64,000 bases of DNA. Source: Alphaproteobacteria bacterium (GTDB lineage: Bacteria > Pseudomonadota > Alphaproteobacteria > UBA8366 > Aestuariispiraceae). A model generated the notes under the pieces. It was not told where the DNA came from, made no database searches, and saw only the letters and a list, made by a program, of their open reading frames with translations. A program made the position numbers and the translations under genes. Positions 1 through 8,851 of the stretch are shown piece after piece (the stretch's first letter is position 1; the number at the start of each line of letters is the position of its first letter). The DNA lies in assembly GCA_030065235.1 (NCBI GenBank), contig JASJDC010000007.1, positions 124,001 to 188,000 of the forward strand. Direction: 5' to 3'.

Positions 1-965
1 ACGGCTATCCGGAAGTCAGCGAGGCGACACGGCGGCGGGTCAGCGAGGCGGCGGCGAAGTTTCAATACCGCCCCTCGGCGACCGCCGCCCGGTTGGCGAC
101 CGGTAAATCGCGCACCATCGGACATCTGACCCCGCTGGGCGCGCATGACATGATCAATCCGCATTTCTCAGATTTTTTGGCTGGGGCCGGCGAGGTCTAC
201 GCCGCGCGCGACTATGACGTGCTGTTCACGGTCGTCCGCCCCGAGGAGGAGGCGGAGCATTACCGCACCCTCGCCCGAAGCGGTCGCGTTGACGGCGTTA
301 TTTTACATGCGCCCGTCGCCGCTGATCCGCGCATTCCACTTTTGGCCGAGTTGAGGCTGCCCTTCATATGCCACGGCCGCAGCCACGACATGCCGGTCGA
401 CTACGCCTGGTTGGATGTCAACAACCGTCGGTCCTTCAAACGCGCGACCGAATTCTTGCTCGACCTGGGCCATACTAGGCTGGCGTTGATCAACGGGCTG
501 GAGACGATGAGCTTCGCCCATCGCCGCCGGCTTGGGTTCGAAGAAGCGCTGGGCGAACGCAGTCTTCGTGTCGATCCTGATCTGATCCGCAGCGCCGACA
601 TGACCGAGCCGTTCGGCTATCACGCCGCCCGCGACATGCTCGGACGGCCCGATTCGCCGACCGCCTTCCTGACCTCCAGTTCGATTATCGCGATCGGCGT
701 CGCGCGCGCCGCGCAGGAGCAAGGCTATGGCGTCGGCCGGGATGTCTCTATCGTCACCCATGACGATTGTCTCTCGGCCTTCGTCGATAGGGACGATGTT
801 CCGGTCTTTACAGCGGTGCGATCCTCGATCAGAGAGGCGGGGAAACGGGCGGCGGAGATGCTGCTCGATACGATCGAGGAGCCTGGCGGTCCGCCCGCCC
901 AAGAATTGTGGGAGGCGGAACTGGTCATCGGCCGCTCCACCGGACCGGCGCCGAGGGCCGGCTGA
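1..965 (+). CDS. LacI-family transcriptional regulator (5' truncated)
   Basis: The reading frame is open from base 3 at the window edge, so the start and most of the DNA-binding helix-turn-helix lie upstream. The first visible residues (GYPEVSEATRRRV, then QYRPSATAARLATG) match the end of the LacI HTH and hinge helix. The remainder is a periplasmic-binding-protein-like sugar-sensing core with the family pattern GHL, DGVILHAP, WLDVNNR and the C-terminal AAEMLLDTIE. It ends 28 bases before a beta-glucosidase on the same strand, so a glycoside or sugar ligand and local control of that gene are the natural inference. The apparent ATG/TTG starts inside the frame are not real starts, because coding continues upstream of them. 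Confidence 0.93.
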   Translation, partial: GYPEVSEATRRRVSEAAAKFQYRPSATAARLATGKSRTIGHLTPLGAHDMINPHFSDFLAGAGEVYAARDYDVLFTVVRPEEEAEHYRTLARSGRVDGVILHAPVAADPRIPLLAELRLPFICHGRSHDMPVDYAWLDVNNRRSFKRATEFLLDLGHTRLALINGLETMSFAHRRRLGFEEALGERSLRVDPDLIRSADMTEPFGYHAARDMLGRPDSPTAFLTSSSIIAIGVARAAQEQGYGVGRDVSIVTHDDCLSAFVDRDDVPVFTAVRSSIREAGKRAAEMLLDTIEEPGGPPAQELWEAELVIGRSTGPAPRAG

Positions 966-993
966 CCGGTTGGCGAAGGACAGGACGGAATAG

Positions 994-2364
994 ATGTCGG
1001 CCAATACGAATACGGTCCTTGATTTCACGCGCGCCGATTTTCCCGAGGGATTTGAGTTCGGCGTTGCGACCTCCGCCTATCAGATCGAGGGCGCGTCGTT
1101 CGGCGGCGCCGGCCTGTCTCATTGGGACACGTTCGCCGCGACGCCAGGGAATGTGGCGGGGGCTGAGAACGGGTCCGTCGCCTGCGACCACTACCATCGC
1201 TGGGCCGAGGATTTCGACCTGATCCGTGATTGCCGGCTTGATTCATACCGGTTCTCGACCTCCTGGGCCCGGGTCATCCCCGACGGCGTCGGCGCGGTAA
1301 ACCAGGAAGGGCTCGATTTCTACGACCGGCTCGTCGATGGGCTGCTGGCGCGCGGGATTAAACCCTATGCCTGTCTCTATCATTGGGAACTGCCCGCGGC
1401 GCTGGCCGATCTCGGCGGCTGGCGCAACCCGTCGATCGCCGATTGGTTCGCCGATTTCACCGAGGTGGTGATGGGCCGGATCGGCGATCGGCTGCAGGCG
1501 GCGGCGACCTTCAACGAGCCGTGGTGTATCGCTTGGCTCAGCCATTTCCTCGGCCAGCATGCACCGGGTCTTCGGGATATCCGCGCCGCTGCGCGCGCCA
1601 TGCATCATGTCCTGCTGGCGCATGGAAGAGCGGTTCAGGTGATGCGCGGGCTGAAGCTAAACTCGGTCGGCGTGGTGATGAATCTGGAATATTCGGCGCC
1701 GGTGGACGAGACGGAGGCGGCGATCGCGGCCGCGCGTCGGAACGAAGCGATCTACAATCGCTGGTTTTTGGAAGCGGTCTTCAAGAAATCTTACCCAGAG
1801 GAGGCGCTCGCTGGATTAGAGCCACATCTGCCGACCGGCTGGGCGGACGATTTCGACATAATCGCCGAGCCGGTCGACTGGCTGGGGATCAACTATTATA
1901 CCCGAAAACGCATCGCAGCCGATCCGGAGGCCGCTTGGCCGTCGCTGAAAGAGGTCGAAGGCCCTTTGCCAAAGACCGCCATGGATTGGGAGATCTATCC
2001 GGATGGGCTTTATCATTTCCTCTCCTGGGCGGCGAAGACCTATAGCGGCGAGTTGCCGATTTATGTGACGGAGAACGGCATGGCGTCCTATGACCGGGTT
2101 GATCTTACGGCGGATGCTGCGGAGCGGGTCGCCGACCCTGATCGGATCGCGTATCTGAATGGGCACTTGGCGGCGGTGAAACGCGCCATCGATGACGGCG
2201 CGCCGGTCAAGGGCTATTTCATCTGGTCGCTGCTCGATAATTTCGAATGGGCGTTGGGATACGACAAAAGATTCGGCTTGGTGCATGTCGATTTCGAGAG
2301 CCTGGCGCGGACTCCGAAACAGTCCTGGCATGCGTTGAAGGCGGCGTTGTCGTCCAACGATTAA
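994..2364 (+). CDS. GH1 family beta-glucosidase
   Basis: The product is 456 aa, the usual length of bacterial family 1 glycoside hydrolases. These are cytoplasmic retaining enzymes that release glucose or related sugars from beta-glycosides. The N-terminal family signature FPEGFEFGVATSAYQIEG is present, with SYRFSTSWARVIPDG after it. The acid/base glutamate sits in TFNEP (Glu175) and the nucleophile in VTENG (Glu360). The C-terminal aglycone-site motif SLLDNFEWALGYDKRFG is intact. There is no signal peptide. The ATG follows a purine-rich AGGACGGAA. It lies directly after a LacI regulator and 11 bases before a GNAT gene, probably in one transcript. No sugar transporter is visible downstream; it may lie upstream of the window. 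Confidence 0.95.
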   Translation: MSANTNTVLDFTRADFPEGFEFGVATSAYQIEGASFGGAGLSHWDTFAATPGNVAGAENGSVACDHYHRWAEDFDLIRDCRLDSYRFSTSWARVIPDGVGAVNQEGLDFYDRLVDGLLARGIKPYACLYHWELPAALADLGGWRNPSIADWFADFTEVVMGRIGDRLQAAATFNEPWCIAWLSHFLGQHAPGLRDIRAAARAMHHVLLAHGRAVQVMRGLKLNSVGVVMNLEYSAPVDETEAAIAAARRNEAIYNRWFLEAVFKKSYPEEALAGLEPHLPTGWADDFDIIAEPVDWLGINYYTRKRIAADPEAAWPSLKEVEGPLPKTAMDWEIYPDGLYHFLSWAAKTYSGELPIYVTENGMASYDRVDLTADAAERVADPDRIAYLNGHLAAVKRAIDDGAPVKGYFIWSLLDNFEWALGYDKRFGLVHVDFESLARTPKQSWHALKAALSSND

Positions 2365-2375
2365 TTGCGTTTCAA

Positions 2376-2870
2376 ATGGAGCACGCCTTGCGGGTCAGAG
2401 ACCTTGTTCGCGACGATCTCGACTGGCTGTACGCGCTGAACCAGGCCTGCGTGCCAGAAGTCAACAGCCTGCCGCCGGACGACCTATGGCGGATCGCCGA
2501 GGCGGCGGCCTATGCGGCCGCGGTCGAGGCGAATGACGGCCCTCTCGGCGGGATCCTCGCCTTCGCGCCTGGCGCCGACTATGGCAGTGAGAACTATAAG
2601 TGGTTTGAGACGCGCTATGACGACTTCCTCTATGTCGACCGGATCATGGTGTCGGACGCGGCGCGGGGACGCGGAGCCGGCAAAGCGCTCTACCAAGCGC
2701 TGTTCGATTTCGCGTCGGGCCGCTGGGCGCAGATCGGCTGCGAGGTGAACGAGCGGCCGCCCAACCCGCTTTCAATGGCTTTCCACCGAAAGTCCGGATT
2801 TGAAATCGTCGGTCGGCAGGAAACCGGCGGCGGCGCCAAATCTGTCGCCCTTATGCTTAAGCCGCTCTAA
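2376..2870 (+). CDS. GNAT-family N-acetyltransferase
   Basis: The product is 164 aa from the ATG at 2376. An in-frame extension upstream only overlaps the glucosidase and has no family features. The acetyl-CoA-binding motif A is readable as VDRIMVSDAARGRGAGKALYQALFDFA, with the R-G-x-G-A/G loop at about residues 100-105. A late segment, NPLSMAFHRKSGFEIVGRQE, is the usual motif B. The N-terminal part (VRDLVRDDLDWLYALN) fits the first strand and helix. It starts 11 bases after the beta-glucosidase stop, so it is probably co-transcribed. The substrate is unknown; proteins of this type acetylate small amines or protein N-termini. Confidence 0.85.
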   Translation: MEHALRVRDLVRDDLDWLYALNQACVPEVNSLPPDDLWRIAEAAAYAAAVEANDGPLGGILAFAPGADYGSENYKWFETRYDDFLYVDRIMVSDAARGRGAGKALYQALFDFASGRWAQIGCEVNERPPNPLSMAFHRKSGFEIVGRQETGGGAKSVALMLKPL

Positions 2871-2879
2871 CGCGCGTTA
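2868..2879. repeat. 12-bp perfect palindrome between convergent genes
   Basis: TAACGCGCGTTA spans the stop of the GNAT gene, just before the end of the convergent MFS gene. It is self-complementary over 12 bases but has no T-tract, so it is at most a weak hairpin rather than a clear intrinsic terminator. Confidence 0.4.
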
Positions 2880-2883
2880 TGGG

Positions 2884-4140
2884 TCAGGCCGCGTCTTTCT
2901 CCGATTCATGGGCGGCGATGCTGTCCTCGCGCATCGCTAAGGTCTGCGGCGTCGCGTGGCGGATATTGCCGGTCGGGACGAACCAGCGTTTCAGCCGCTG
3001 CTCGACCGGCGCGCGCCGTGCGATCCGCAGAATGGTGAACCCGATGAGAATGGAATGGGCGCAGGCGGTGACGGTGAAAAGCGCATAGGGGCCGGCCTCG
3101 GTCATCGCGAAACCGGCGATCATCGGACCGAGCACCGAGCCGGCTCCATAGAGCAACAACAGACCGCTGGAGGTCTGCAGCGCCTTTTCGCGCGGCGCGT
3201 GGTCGTTGGCGTGGGCCAGGATCACCGGATACATGGCGAAAATCGTCGCCCCGAAGGCGGCGCCCAGCGCCAGCGCCAAGGGCGCCGAGGCCGGCTTGAG
3301 CTGGACGAAGGTGATCTCCACCGCCACAGCGACGGCCGAGATCGCGAGCAAGGCGTAGCGTCGGTCCATCTTGTCGGAGATCATACCGACCGGGACCTGC
3401 AAGACGGCGCCGGCCAGGACCGGAATGCTGCTGAACAACGCGATATAGCTAAGCTGGAGCCCGATATCAGCGGCGAATACGGCCGAAAGCGTGCCGAACG
3501 CCCCGTTCGAGATGCCCGTCAGCAGAACGGCGACGACCGCGATCGGCGAGTTTCGCCACAGCGCTTTCAAATCGAGGCTGGATTGCACCAGCGGCCGCGG
3601 CTGTTCCGTCGAGGAGACGGCCGAAGGAATCACCGCCAGGGCGAAGAAGATCGCGGCGATAGTGAAGAACAGGTCGCTGTCGCCGCCAGATAGGATCAGC
3701 GACATTTGCCCCATCGTGGAGGCCCCCAGATTGGTCATCGTATAGAGGCCGAAGACTCGGCCGCGCGCCTGCGGCTCGGTGCGTTCGGTCAGCCAGCTCT
3801 CGACGATCATGGCCGCGCCGACGAAGCTGAATCCGGTCAGCGCGCGCAACGGTATCCAGGCGAACGGCGTCGTAAAAAGCGATGTCGCGAGGACGGAGAT
3901 GGCGGCGCAAGCGGCGACGACGCTGAAGGATCGAATATGGCCGACGCGCCGCACCAGTTTCGGCGCCAAAAGGCAGCCGACGACATGGCCGATCGCCCAT
4001 CCGGTTCCGATCAGCCCGAGCGAAATGGAAGAAAATCCCTCCATGCCGCCTTTCAGAGGCAACAAAAGAGCGGTGACGCCGCCCGCGAATAGCAAGAAGG
4101 CGGACCCCAGAAGCAGGGATGCGATGGGCAGAATGGACAT
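2884..4140 (-). CDS. MFS transporter, YcaD-like
   Basis: The product is 418 aa with about twelve hydrophobic segments. The first runs from residue 5 (SLLLGSAFLLFAGG). The pattern of helix 1, GLIGTGWAIGHVVGC, PLRALTGF and ESWLTERTEPQARGRVFGLY resembles the YcaD branch of the major facilitator superfamily (inner-membrane secondary carriers). The loop 2-3 signature is degenerate. The C-terminal 45 residues are charged and cytoplasmic. The substrate cannot be read from sequence. It is convergent with the GNAT gene (13 bases apart) and divergent from nothing nearby; about 170 bases separate its start from the DUF2336 gene. No strong Shine-Dalgarno is visible, but the chosen Met is the only plausible start. 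Confidence 0.85.
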   Translation of the reverse strand: MSILPIASLLLGSAFLLFAGGVTALLLPLKGGMEGFSSISLGLIGTGWAIGHVVGCLLAPKLVRRVGHIRSFSVVAACAAISVLATSLFTTPFAWIPLRALTGFSFVGAAMIVESWLTERTEPQARGRVFGLYTMTNLGASTMGQMSLILSGGDSDLFFTIAAIFFALAVIPSAVSSTEQPRPLVQSSLDLKALWRNSPIAVVAVLLTGISNGAFGTLSAVFAADIGLQLSYIALFSSIPVLAGAVLQVPVGMISDKMDRRYALLAISAVAVAVEITFVQLKPASAPLALALGAAFGATIFAMYPVILAHANDHAPREKALQTSSGLLLLYGAGSVLGPMIAGFAMTEAGPYALFTVTACAHSILIGFTILRIARRAPVEQRLKRWFVPTGNIRHATPQTLAMREDSIAAHESEKDAA

Positions 4141-4308
4141 TGGGAATGGCTGTGGGGTTCGGCGCTGCTCCTGCGCCGCTGGTCGTTCGGGTCTGCGTAT
4201 GTCCGCTATTTAGCAGGCCGGCTGATCCATGCCCGTGTCAATTGCGCGCAGGAGTGTTGCGCCCTTGGCATGGCTGGCCGACGGGCCTCCTCGGCCGGAG
4301 ACGCTGGT

Positions 4309-5520
4309 TCAGTCGGTCGCGTCGTTATTCCTCCACGCCGCTACCACGCGCCGGGCGCCGGCATCGTCGATCCGCTCGAAATAATCCATCACCTTCAGAT
4401 AGGCGCGGGTTTCCCGATAACGCCGCATGTCTCCGGCCCCGTGCAGATGACAGAGAATGTCAGAGAAGGAGTAACCGTCGATTCCGGCGGCCTTGCAGGC
4501 GATGGCCAGAGCTTCCGGCCCGGCGTCGTACAGTATCCGCGTCACCGAGGCTTCGCTGAGGCCGGTATAGTCGCGGAACAGCTCTTCGAAGCGGAAAATG
4601 TCGCCATCCTCCAAGGCGCGGACCAGCATGCGCGGATGCGGGCGAAAGCCGTCCATCGGATCGCCAGACAGGGGATCGCCAGACAGGGGATCGCCAGACA
4701 AGGGATCGCCAGACAAGGGATCGCGGGCGGCCGCCGCCGCTCCGGCGATGACCTGATCCAGCCTTTCCAGCGGATCGGCCGCCGACCCGTCGCCGCCCGC
4801 TTCCGCCGCGTTCATGGCGGCCGCCACGGCCTGATCGACGCTGGCTGTCGCCGACACTCCCGCCGCCGGCGCCGTCATTGCGTCCGCCTGGGCCTGCAGC
4901 TTATCGCGCAGATAGGTCCGCAGCGCCTCTCCGACCCAGCCGGCCATCCGCGCCGCCAGGCGCGGCGGCAGGTCGTCGCGCTGGGCCAAGGGCGCCCGCA
5001 GCGCTGGTTTTTTCGCCGATGCGTCAACCAGCCGCGCCATGCTGTCCGCACTGATCGCCGCGCCTTGGTTCTGGAGGACCGAACCGATCAGCGCATCGTC
5101 CCCGGTCTCCAGCACCTGCTCGGTCACCGATTCGGACAAGGAGGGGCGTTTGGTGATCGCCAGTTTATGCTGGTCGGTGTGCTCCAGGATCAGTTCGATC
5201 AGATCCGTGTCGGTCAGAACCGTGCTGCGCGTCAGGATCGGATGGGCGACCTCAATCACGTCATTGGCGAGGGTGACCACCAGATCGCGGGGCGTGTCGC
5301 TACGTTCCGCCAGCGTATCGGCCAGACCGCGCCGAACCCGCATTTCAACCCGGTGCACCAAACGGCGCAGAATGTCGTAGATCAGGGTCTGTTCTGTCTC
5401 GGTCAGCCGGCGGCCGTCTTCCAGAACGATTTTTCCCAAAGACTCGGCCAGCAGGTTCCGGTCGTTCGGTCGGTCGCTCCGAGCGACGCCGACAAGGTCT
5501 TTCAGCGTATAGGTGGTCAC
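4309..5520 (-). CDS. DUF2336 domain-containing protein
   Basis: The product is 403 aa and recognisably a DUF2336 protein, an alphaproteobacterial helical-repeat family of unknown function. The diagnostic stretch is residues 10-150: ARSDRPNDRNLLAESLG, then ERSDTPRDLVVTLANDVIEVAHPIL and the HKLAITKRPSLSESVTEQVLE repeat-like helices. A low-complexity linker follows (about residues 195-290) with four tandem DPLSG pentapeptides, then a second helical domain (FRFEELFRDYTGLSEASVTRIL and further). No enzyme motif or membrane segment is visible. It is divergently transcribed from the VWA gene. The function is not known; in-frame repeat variation should change linker length only. Confidence 0.85.
   Translation of the reverse strand: MTTYTLKDLVGVARSDRPNDRNLLAESLGKIVLEDGRRLTETEQTLIYDILRRLVHRVEMRVRRGLADTLAERSDTPRDLVVTLANDVIEVAHPILTRSTVLTDTDLIELILEHTDQHKLAITKRPSLSESVTEQVLETGDDALIGSVLQNQGAAISADSMARLVDASAKKPALRAPLAQRDDLPPRLAARMAGWVGEALRTYLRDKLQAQADAMTAPAAGVSATASVDQAVAAAMNAAEAGGDGSAADPLERLDQVIAGAAAAARDPLSGDPLSGDPLSGDPLSGDPMDGFRPHPRMLVRALEDGDIFRFEELFRDYTGLSEASVTRILYDAGPEALAIACKAAGIDGYSFSDILCHLHGAGDMRRYRETRAYLKVMDYFERIDDAGARRVVAAWRNNDATD
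4658..4724. repeat. 15-bp tandem repeat (minisatellite) inside the DUF2336 gene
   Basis: Units begin at 4658, 4673, 4688, 4703 and (partial) 4718, with consensus GGATCGCCAGACARG. The first two units carry AGG at the end and the next two AAG, so the copies have begun to diverge. Read on the minus strand they encode Asp-Pro-Leu-Ser-Gly repeats. The period is a multiple of three, so copy-number change keeps the frame. Confidence 0.95.
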
Positions 5521-5719
5521 CGGCCTCTTTCTCCGACCTGATCCTCACAGACGCGACCGCCCCGGCCCGGCGCGTTCAGTGATACCCATGCGGGGAGCGG
5601 GCGCAAGGCCGGTTCACGCAAATCCATAGCGGGGCCGACGAGGCGGAACAGTGCGCGTCCTCACAACGAACGGGCGATAGCCCTTGCGCGGGCGGGTCTT
5701 CGGTCGGAGAGTATCGGCC

Positions 5720-6898
5720 ATGTTCATCGACCTTTTTCTCGGCCTGAAGCGCGCCGGACTGCCGGTGTCGTTGCGCGAATATCTGACCCTGATGCAGGCG
5801 ATGGATAAGTCCGTGGCGGCCTATGACGTAACCAATTTCTACTATCTCAGCCGTTCGGCCCTGGTGAAGGACGAGCGCTATCTGGATCGGTTCGACCGGG
5901 TGTTCGGTGAGGTCTTCAAAGGACTTGAACGGCCGGACGGCGTTGAACCGATTGAAGCGACGATCCCCGAGGATTGGCTGCGCAAGATGATCGAAGAGCA
6001 GCTGACCGACGCGGAGAAGGCGGAAATCGAGGCGCTGGGCGGGTTCGACGCCCTGCTCGAGACGCTGCGCCAACGGCTGGCCGAACAGGAGACGCGCCAT
6101 CAAGGCGGCTCAAAATGGATCGGAACCGGCGGGACCTCGCCTTTCGGCGCCCATGGCTACAATCCGGAAGGGGTTCGCATCGGCGGCGAGAGCCGCCATC
6201 GCCGCGCGGTCAAGGTCTGGGACAAACGCGCCTTCCGGAACTATGACGACTCGGTAGAGATCGGCGTCCGGAATATCAAGATGGCGCTGCGCCGCCTGCG
6301 CCGGTTCGCCCGCGACGGCGCGGCGGTGGAGTTGGATCTTGACGATACGATCCGTTCGACCGCCGACAATGGCGGGATGCTCGACATCAAGATGACGCCC
6401 GAGCGGCACAACGCGGTCAAGGTGCTGTTGTTCTTCGATGTCGGCGGATCGATGGACGATCATGTAAGGGTCTGCGAGGAGCTGTTCTCTGCGACGCGCA
6501 CCGAATTCAAGCATCTGGAGTATTTCTACTTCCACAACTGTCTGTATGAGAGCGTTTGGCGCGACAACCGCCGGCGTTTCGACGAACGGATCTCGACCGA
6601 CGAGGTGATGCGCACCTATGGCCCCGACTATAAGGTGATTTTTGTTGGCGACGCCTCGATGTCGCCCTATGAGATCGTCTATCCGGGCGGCAGCGTCGAG
6701 CATTGGAACGAGGAGCCCGGCAAGATTTGGATGGAGCGGGTCTTGAACAATTACGGCAGAGCGGTCTGGTTGAACCCGCAGCCTCCGGCTTGGTGGGATC
6801 GGATGCCGTCGATCAAACTGATCCGGGAATTGATGGAAGGCCGGATGTATCCGTTGACCCTGCGCGGCCTGGACGACGCCATGCGGGAGCTAACCTGA
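5720..6898 (+). CDS. VWA domain (CoxE-like) protein
   Basis: The product is 392 aa from the ATG at 5720 (GGAGAG upstream). An ORF extension of 12 codons is possible but lacks a ribosome site. The N-terminal half is helical (FIDLFLGLKRAGLPVSLREYL), then comes a conserved linker (GTGGTSPFGAHGYNPEGVRIGG). The von Willebrand A domain occupies roughly residues 230-390. Its metal-site motif reads DVGGSMDDH, a DxGxS variant of the usual DxSxS, followed by FYFHNCLYE and FVGDASMSPYEI. This matches the cytosolic CoxE-like VWA family (COG3825-type), which generally works with a MoxR-type AAA+ ATPase. No such ATPase is in the window. The next gene starts inside its stop codon, so the two are translationally coupled. 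Confidence 0.85.
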   Translation: MFIDLFLGLKRAGLPVSLREYLTLMQAMDKSVAAYDVTNFYYLSRSALVKDERYLDRFDRVFGEVFKGLERPDGVEPIEATIPEDWLRKMIEEQLTDAEKAEIEALGGFDALLETLRQRLAEQETRHQGGSKWIGTGGTSPFGAHGYNPEGVRIGGESRHRRAVKVWDKRAFRNYDDSVEIGVRNIKMALRRLRRFARDGAAVELDLDDTIRSTADNGGMLDIKMTPERHNAVKVLLFFDVGGSMDDHVRVCEELFSATRTEFKHLEYFYFHNCLYESVWRDNRRRFDERISTDEVMRTYGPDYKVIFVGDASMSPYEIVYPGGSVEHWNEEPGKIWMERVLNNYGRAVWLNPQPPAWWDRMPSIKLIRELMEGRMYPLTLRGLDDAMRELT

Positions 6899-7191
6899 TG
6901 CGCCTGTCTGCTTCGGTCGTCACATTGCTGGGGTTGGGAGCCGTTCTCGCCGCCTGCGCCAACGAGCCCTCAATCACCAGGAGCGAGGTTTGGCATGAAC
7001 AGCGTGGCGCGACGGTCGTCTCTGTCTGCTATAACGGCCGCGGCACGACTCGTGAGGCGGTGGAGACTCTGGCCGCCGGCGCCTGCCCCGTCGAGGCGCC
7101 CACCGTGACGGTGATCGATCACTCCTCAATGCTGAGCGACTGCCCGATGACGAAGCGAAACCGGGTCACCTTTCAATGCGTTGCGCAATGA
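6898..7191 (+). CDS. Small putative lipoprotein
   Basis: The product is 97 aa. The ATG overlaps the VWA stop codon (TGATG), implying translational coupling. The N-terminus is a lipoprotein signal: MRLSASVVTLLGLG followed by a lipobox LAAC with Cys19 as the lipidation residue. The mature part is short, with cysteines in VCYNG, GACPVE, SDCPM and FQCVA, a spacing compatible with two disulfides in the periplasm. I do not recognise a named family. The coupling suggests an envelope role linked to the VWA protein, but that is inference. Confidence 0.75.
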   Translation: MRLSASVVTLLGLGAVLAACANEPSITRSEVWHEQRGATVVSVCYNGRGTTREAVETLAAGACPVEAPTVTVIDHSSMLSDCPMTKRNRVTFQCVAQ

Positions 7192-7225
7192 CCAAGCGCT
7201 GAACGCGGCTTGATCGCATGGTCGC

Positions 7226-7253
7226 AAAAAGGGCCGCCCCGAAGGACGGCCCA
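7226..7253 (-). terminator. Rho-independent terminator of icd
   Basis: On the minus strand the sequence reads GGGCCGTCC, loop TTCGG, GGCGGCCC, then TTTTT. It begins about 40 bases after the icd stop codon. The stem is G+C-rich with one mismatch region, and the T-tract lies on the icd side, so it belongs to icd rather than to the lipoprotein gene. Confidence 0.85.
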
Positions 7254-7290
7254 TTGCTGCGGATGAGGCGAGTGGGTTCCGGTCAGCGCC

Positions 7291-8514
7291 TTACCATTTC
7301 TCCATCGCCGTCTTCAGGTTTTCATCCAGCTTGCTGAGGAATTGATTGGTGGTCATCCAGGGTTGGCTCTCGCCGATCAGCAAAGCCAGATCCTTGGTCA
7401 TATGGCCGCTCTCGACCGTATCGACGCAGACCTTTTCCAAAGTTTCGCCAAACTTCTGCACATCCGGCGTGTCATCGAAGACGCCGCGATATTTGATGCC
7501 TTGCGTCCAGGCGAAGATCGAGGCGATCGGGTTGGTCGAAGTTTCCTTACCCTGCTGATGCTGGCGGTAGTGACGGGTCACGGTCCCATGCGCCGCCTCG
7601 GCCTCGATCGTTTTGCCGTCCGGCGTCATCAGGACGGAGGTCATCAGGCCGAGCGAGCCGAAGCCTTGGGCGATCGAATCCGACTGGACATCACCGTCGT
7701 AATTCTTCGCCGCCCAGAGGAAATCGCCATGGTTCTTCAGCGCGAAGGCGACCATATCGTCGATCAGCCGGTGTTCGTACCAGATGTCCGCCGCCTTGAA
7801 CTTGTCCACGAATTCGGTGTCATAGACTTCCTGAAAGAGGTCCTTGAAGCGCCCGTCATAGGCTTTCAGGATCGTGTTCTTTGTCGACAGATAGACCGGA
7901 TAGCCCCGCATCAGGCCATAATTCATACAGGCCCGCGCAAATCCGCGGATCGACTCATCAAGATTGTACATGCCCATGGCGATGCCGGGGCCTTCGAACT
8001 GGAAGACGGTGTGACGGATGTTTTCGCCGTCCGGATCCTCCGGTGTGAAGGTGATCGACAAGCGGCCGGCTTCCGGCACAATGAAATCCGTCGCGCGGTA
8101 CTGATCGCCGAAGGCGTGGCGCGCGACGATGATCGGCGCGGTCCAACTGGGCACCAGGCGCGGCACGTTCTGGCAGACGATCGGCTCACGGAACACGGTG
8201 CCGTCCAGGATGTTGCGGATCGTGCCGTTCGGCGAGCGCCACATTTGTTTCAGGCCGAATTCCTCAACCCGTTCTTCGTCCGGCGTGATCGTGGCGCATT
8301 TCACGCCGACGCCGTGCTCTTTGATGGCGTTCGCGGCGTCGACCGTGATCTGATCGTCGGTCTCGTCGCGCTTCATGACGCCCAGGTCGTAGTATTTCAG
8401 GTCCACGTCGAGATAGGGCAGGATCAGCTTGTCCTTGATGAACTGCCAGATGATCCGCGTCATCTCATCGCCGTCCAATTCGACGATCGGGTTTTTAACC
8501 TGAATTTTCGGCAT
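7291..8514 (-). CDS. icd: NADP-dependent isocitrate dehydrogenase
   Basis: The product is 407 aa, the standard length of the eukaryotic-like (subfamily II) homodimeric enzyme. It oxidatively decarboxylates isocitrate to 2-oxoglutarate with NADP in the TCA cycle. The start [20 protein letters not shown] is characteristic, followed by the substrate loop [19 protein letters not shown] and [12 protein letters not shown]. The C-terminal part has [31 protein letters not shown], the NADP-binding and metal region. The ATG at 8514 is chosen because a clear AGGAG lies just upstream; the frame stays open for 64 more codons upstream, which look non-coding. It is monocistronic, with its own terminator. 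Confidence 0.97.
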   Translation of the reverse strand: MPKIQVKNPIVELDGDEMTRIIWQFIKDKLILPYLDVDLKYYDLGVMKRDETDDQITVDAANAIKEHGVGVKCATITPDEERVEEFGLKQMWRSPNGTIRNILDGTVFREPIVCQNVPRLVPSWTAPIIVARHAFGDQYRATDFIVPEAGRLSITFTPEDPDGENIRHTVFQFEGPGIAMGMYNLDESIRGFARACMNYGLMRGYPVYLSTKNTILKAYDGRFKDLFQEVYDTEFVDKFKAADIWYEHRLIDDMVAFALKNHGDFLWAAKNYDGDVQSDSIAQGFGSLGLMTSVLMTPDGKTIEAEAAHGTVTRHYRQHQQGKETSTNPIASIFAWTQGIKYRGVFDDTPDVQKFGETLEKVCVDTVESGHMTKDLALLIGESQPWMTTNQFLSKLDENLKTAMEKW

Positions 8515-8851
8515 GATTGCTCGCTCTCCTAAAGGATGCGCGCGCCCGATGGGATCAGGCGGCGCCGGTCGGTTTCCCCCAAAACTCCCATCGCTTGCTC
8601 CGCCTTGCGCGGACCGTTTGGGAGCCATGCGGCTTAGGCCTTTCCGGCCTTGGCGTCGCACGACATGACGCTGGTCTGAGATAGAGGAAGCGGGGCCGCA
8701 GGCCAAGCCCCGGCCGGCCCGTATCGCTGCGAAGAGAGGCCGAAAAATGCGCTATAACCTCTTAAACTACGGGGTTTTTTAGGCCATGCCCTTGTCTTGT
8801 TTGCCTTGAAAGCTAGTTCCTCGACTAGGGTAGGGATCGGATTGGGCGACG
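8515..8851. other. Intergenic region between icd and the MarR gene
   Basis: These 337 bases hold the promoter regions of two divergent genes and no convincing gene. The half near icd is G+C-rich; the half near the MarR gene is A+T-richer. An imperfect operator-like inverted repeat, CTAGT-N6-ACTAG (8813-8828), lies about 25 bases before the MarR start and could be an autoregulatory site. I could not assign -35/-10 boxes with confidence. Confidence 0.5.

Noticed and set aside
4658-4724. The 15-bp tandem repeat as a CRISPR array
   Set aside because: The units are contiguous with no unique spacers and lie in a coding frame; no cas genes are nearby.
4270-5541. 423-codon plus-strand frame opposite the DUF2336 gene
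   Set aside because: The composition is Arg/Gly/His-rich and repeats mirror the minisatellite; no family features. The minus-strand frame has the DUF2336 signature.
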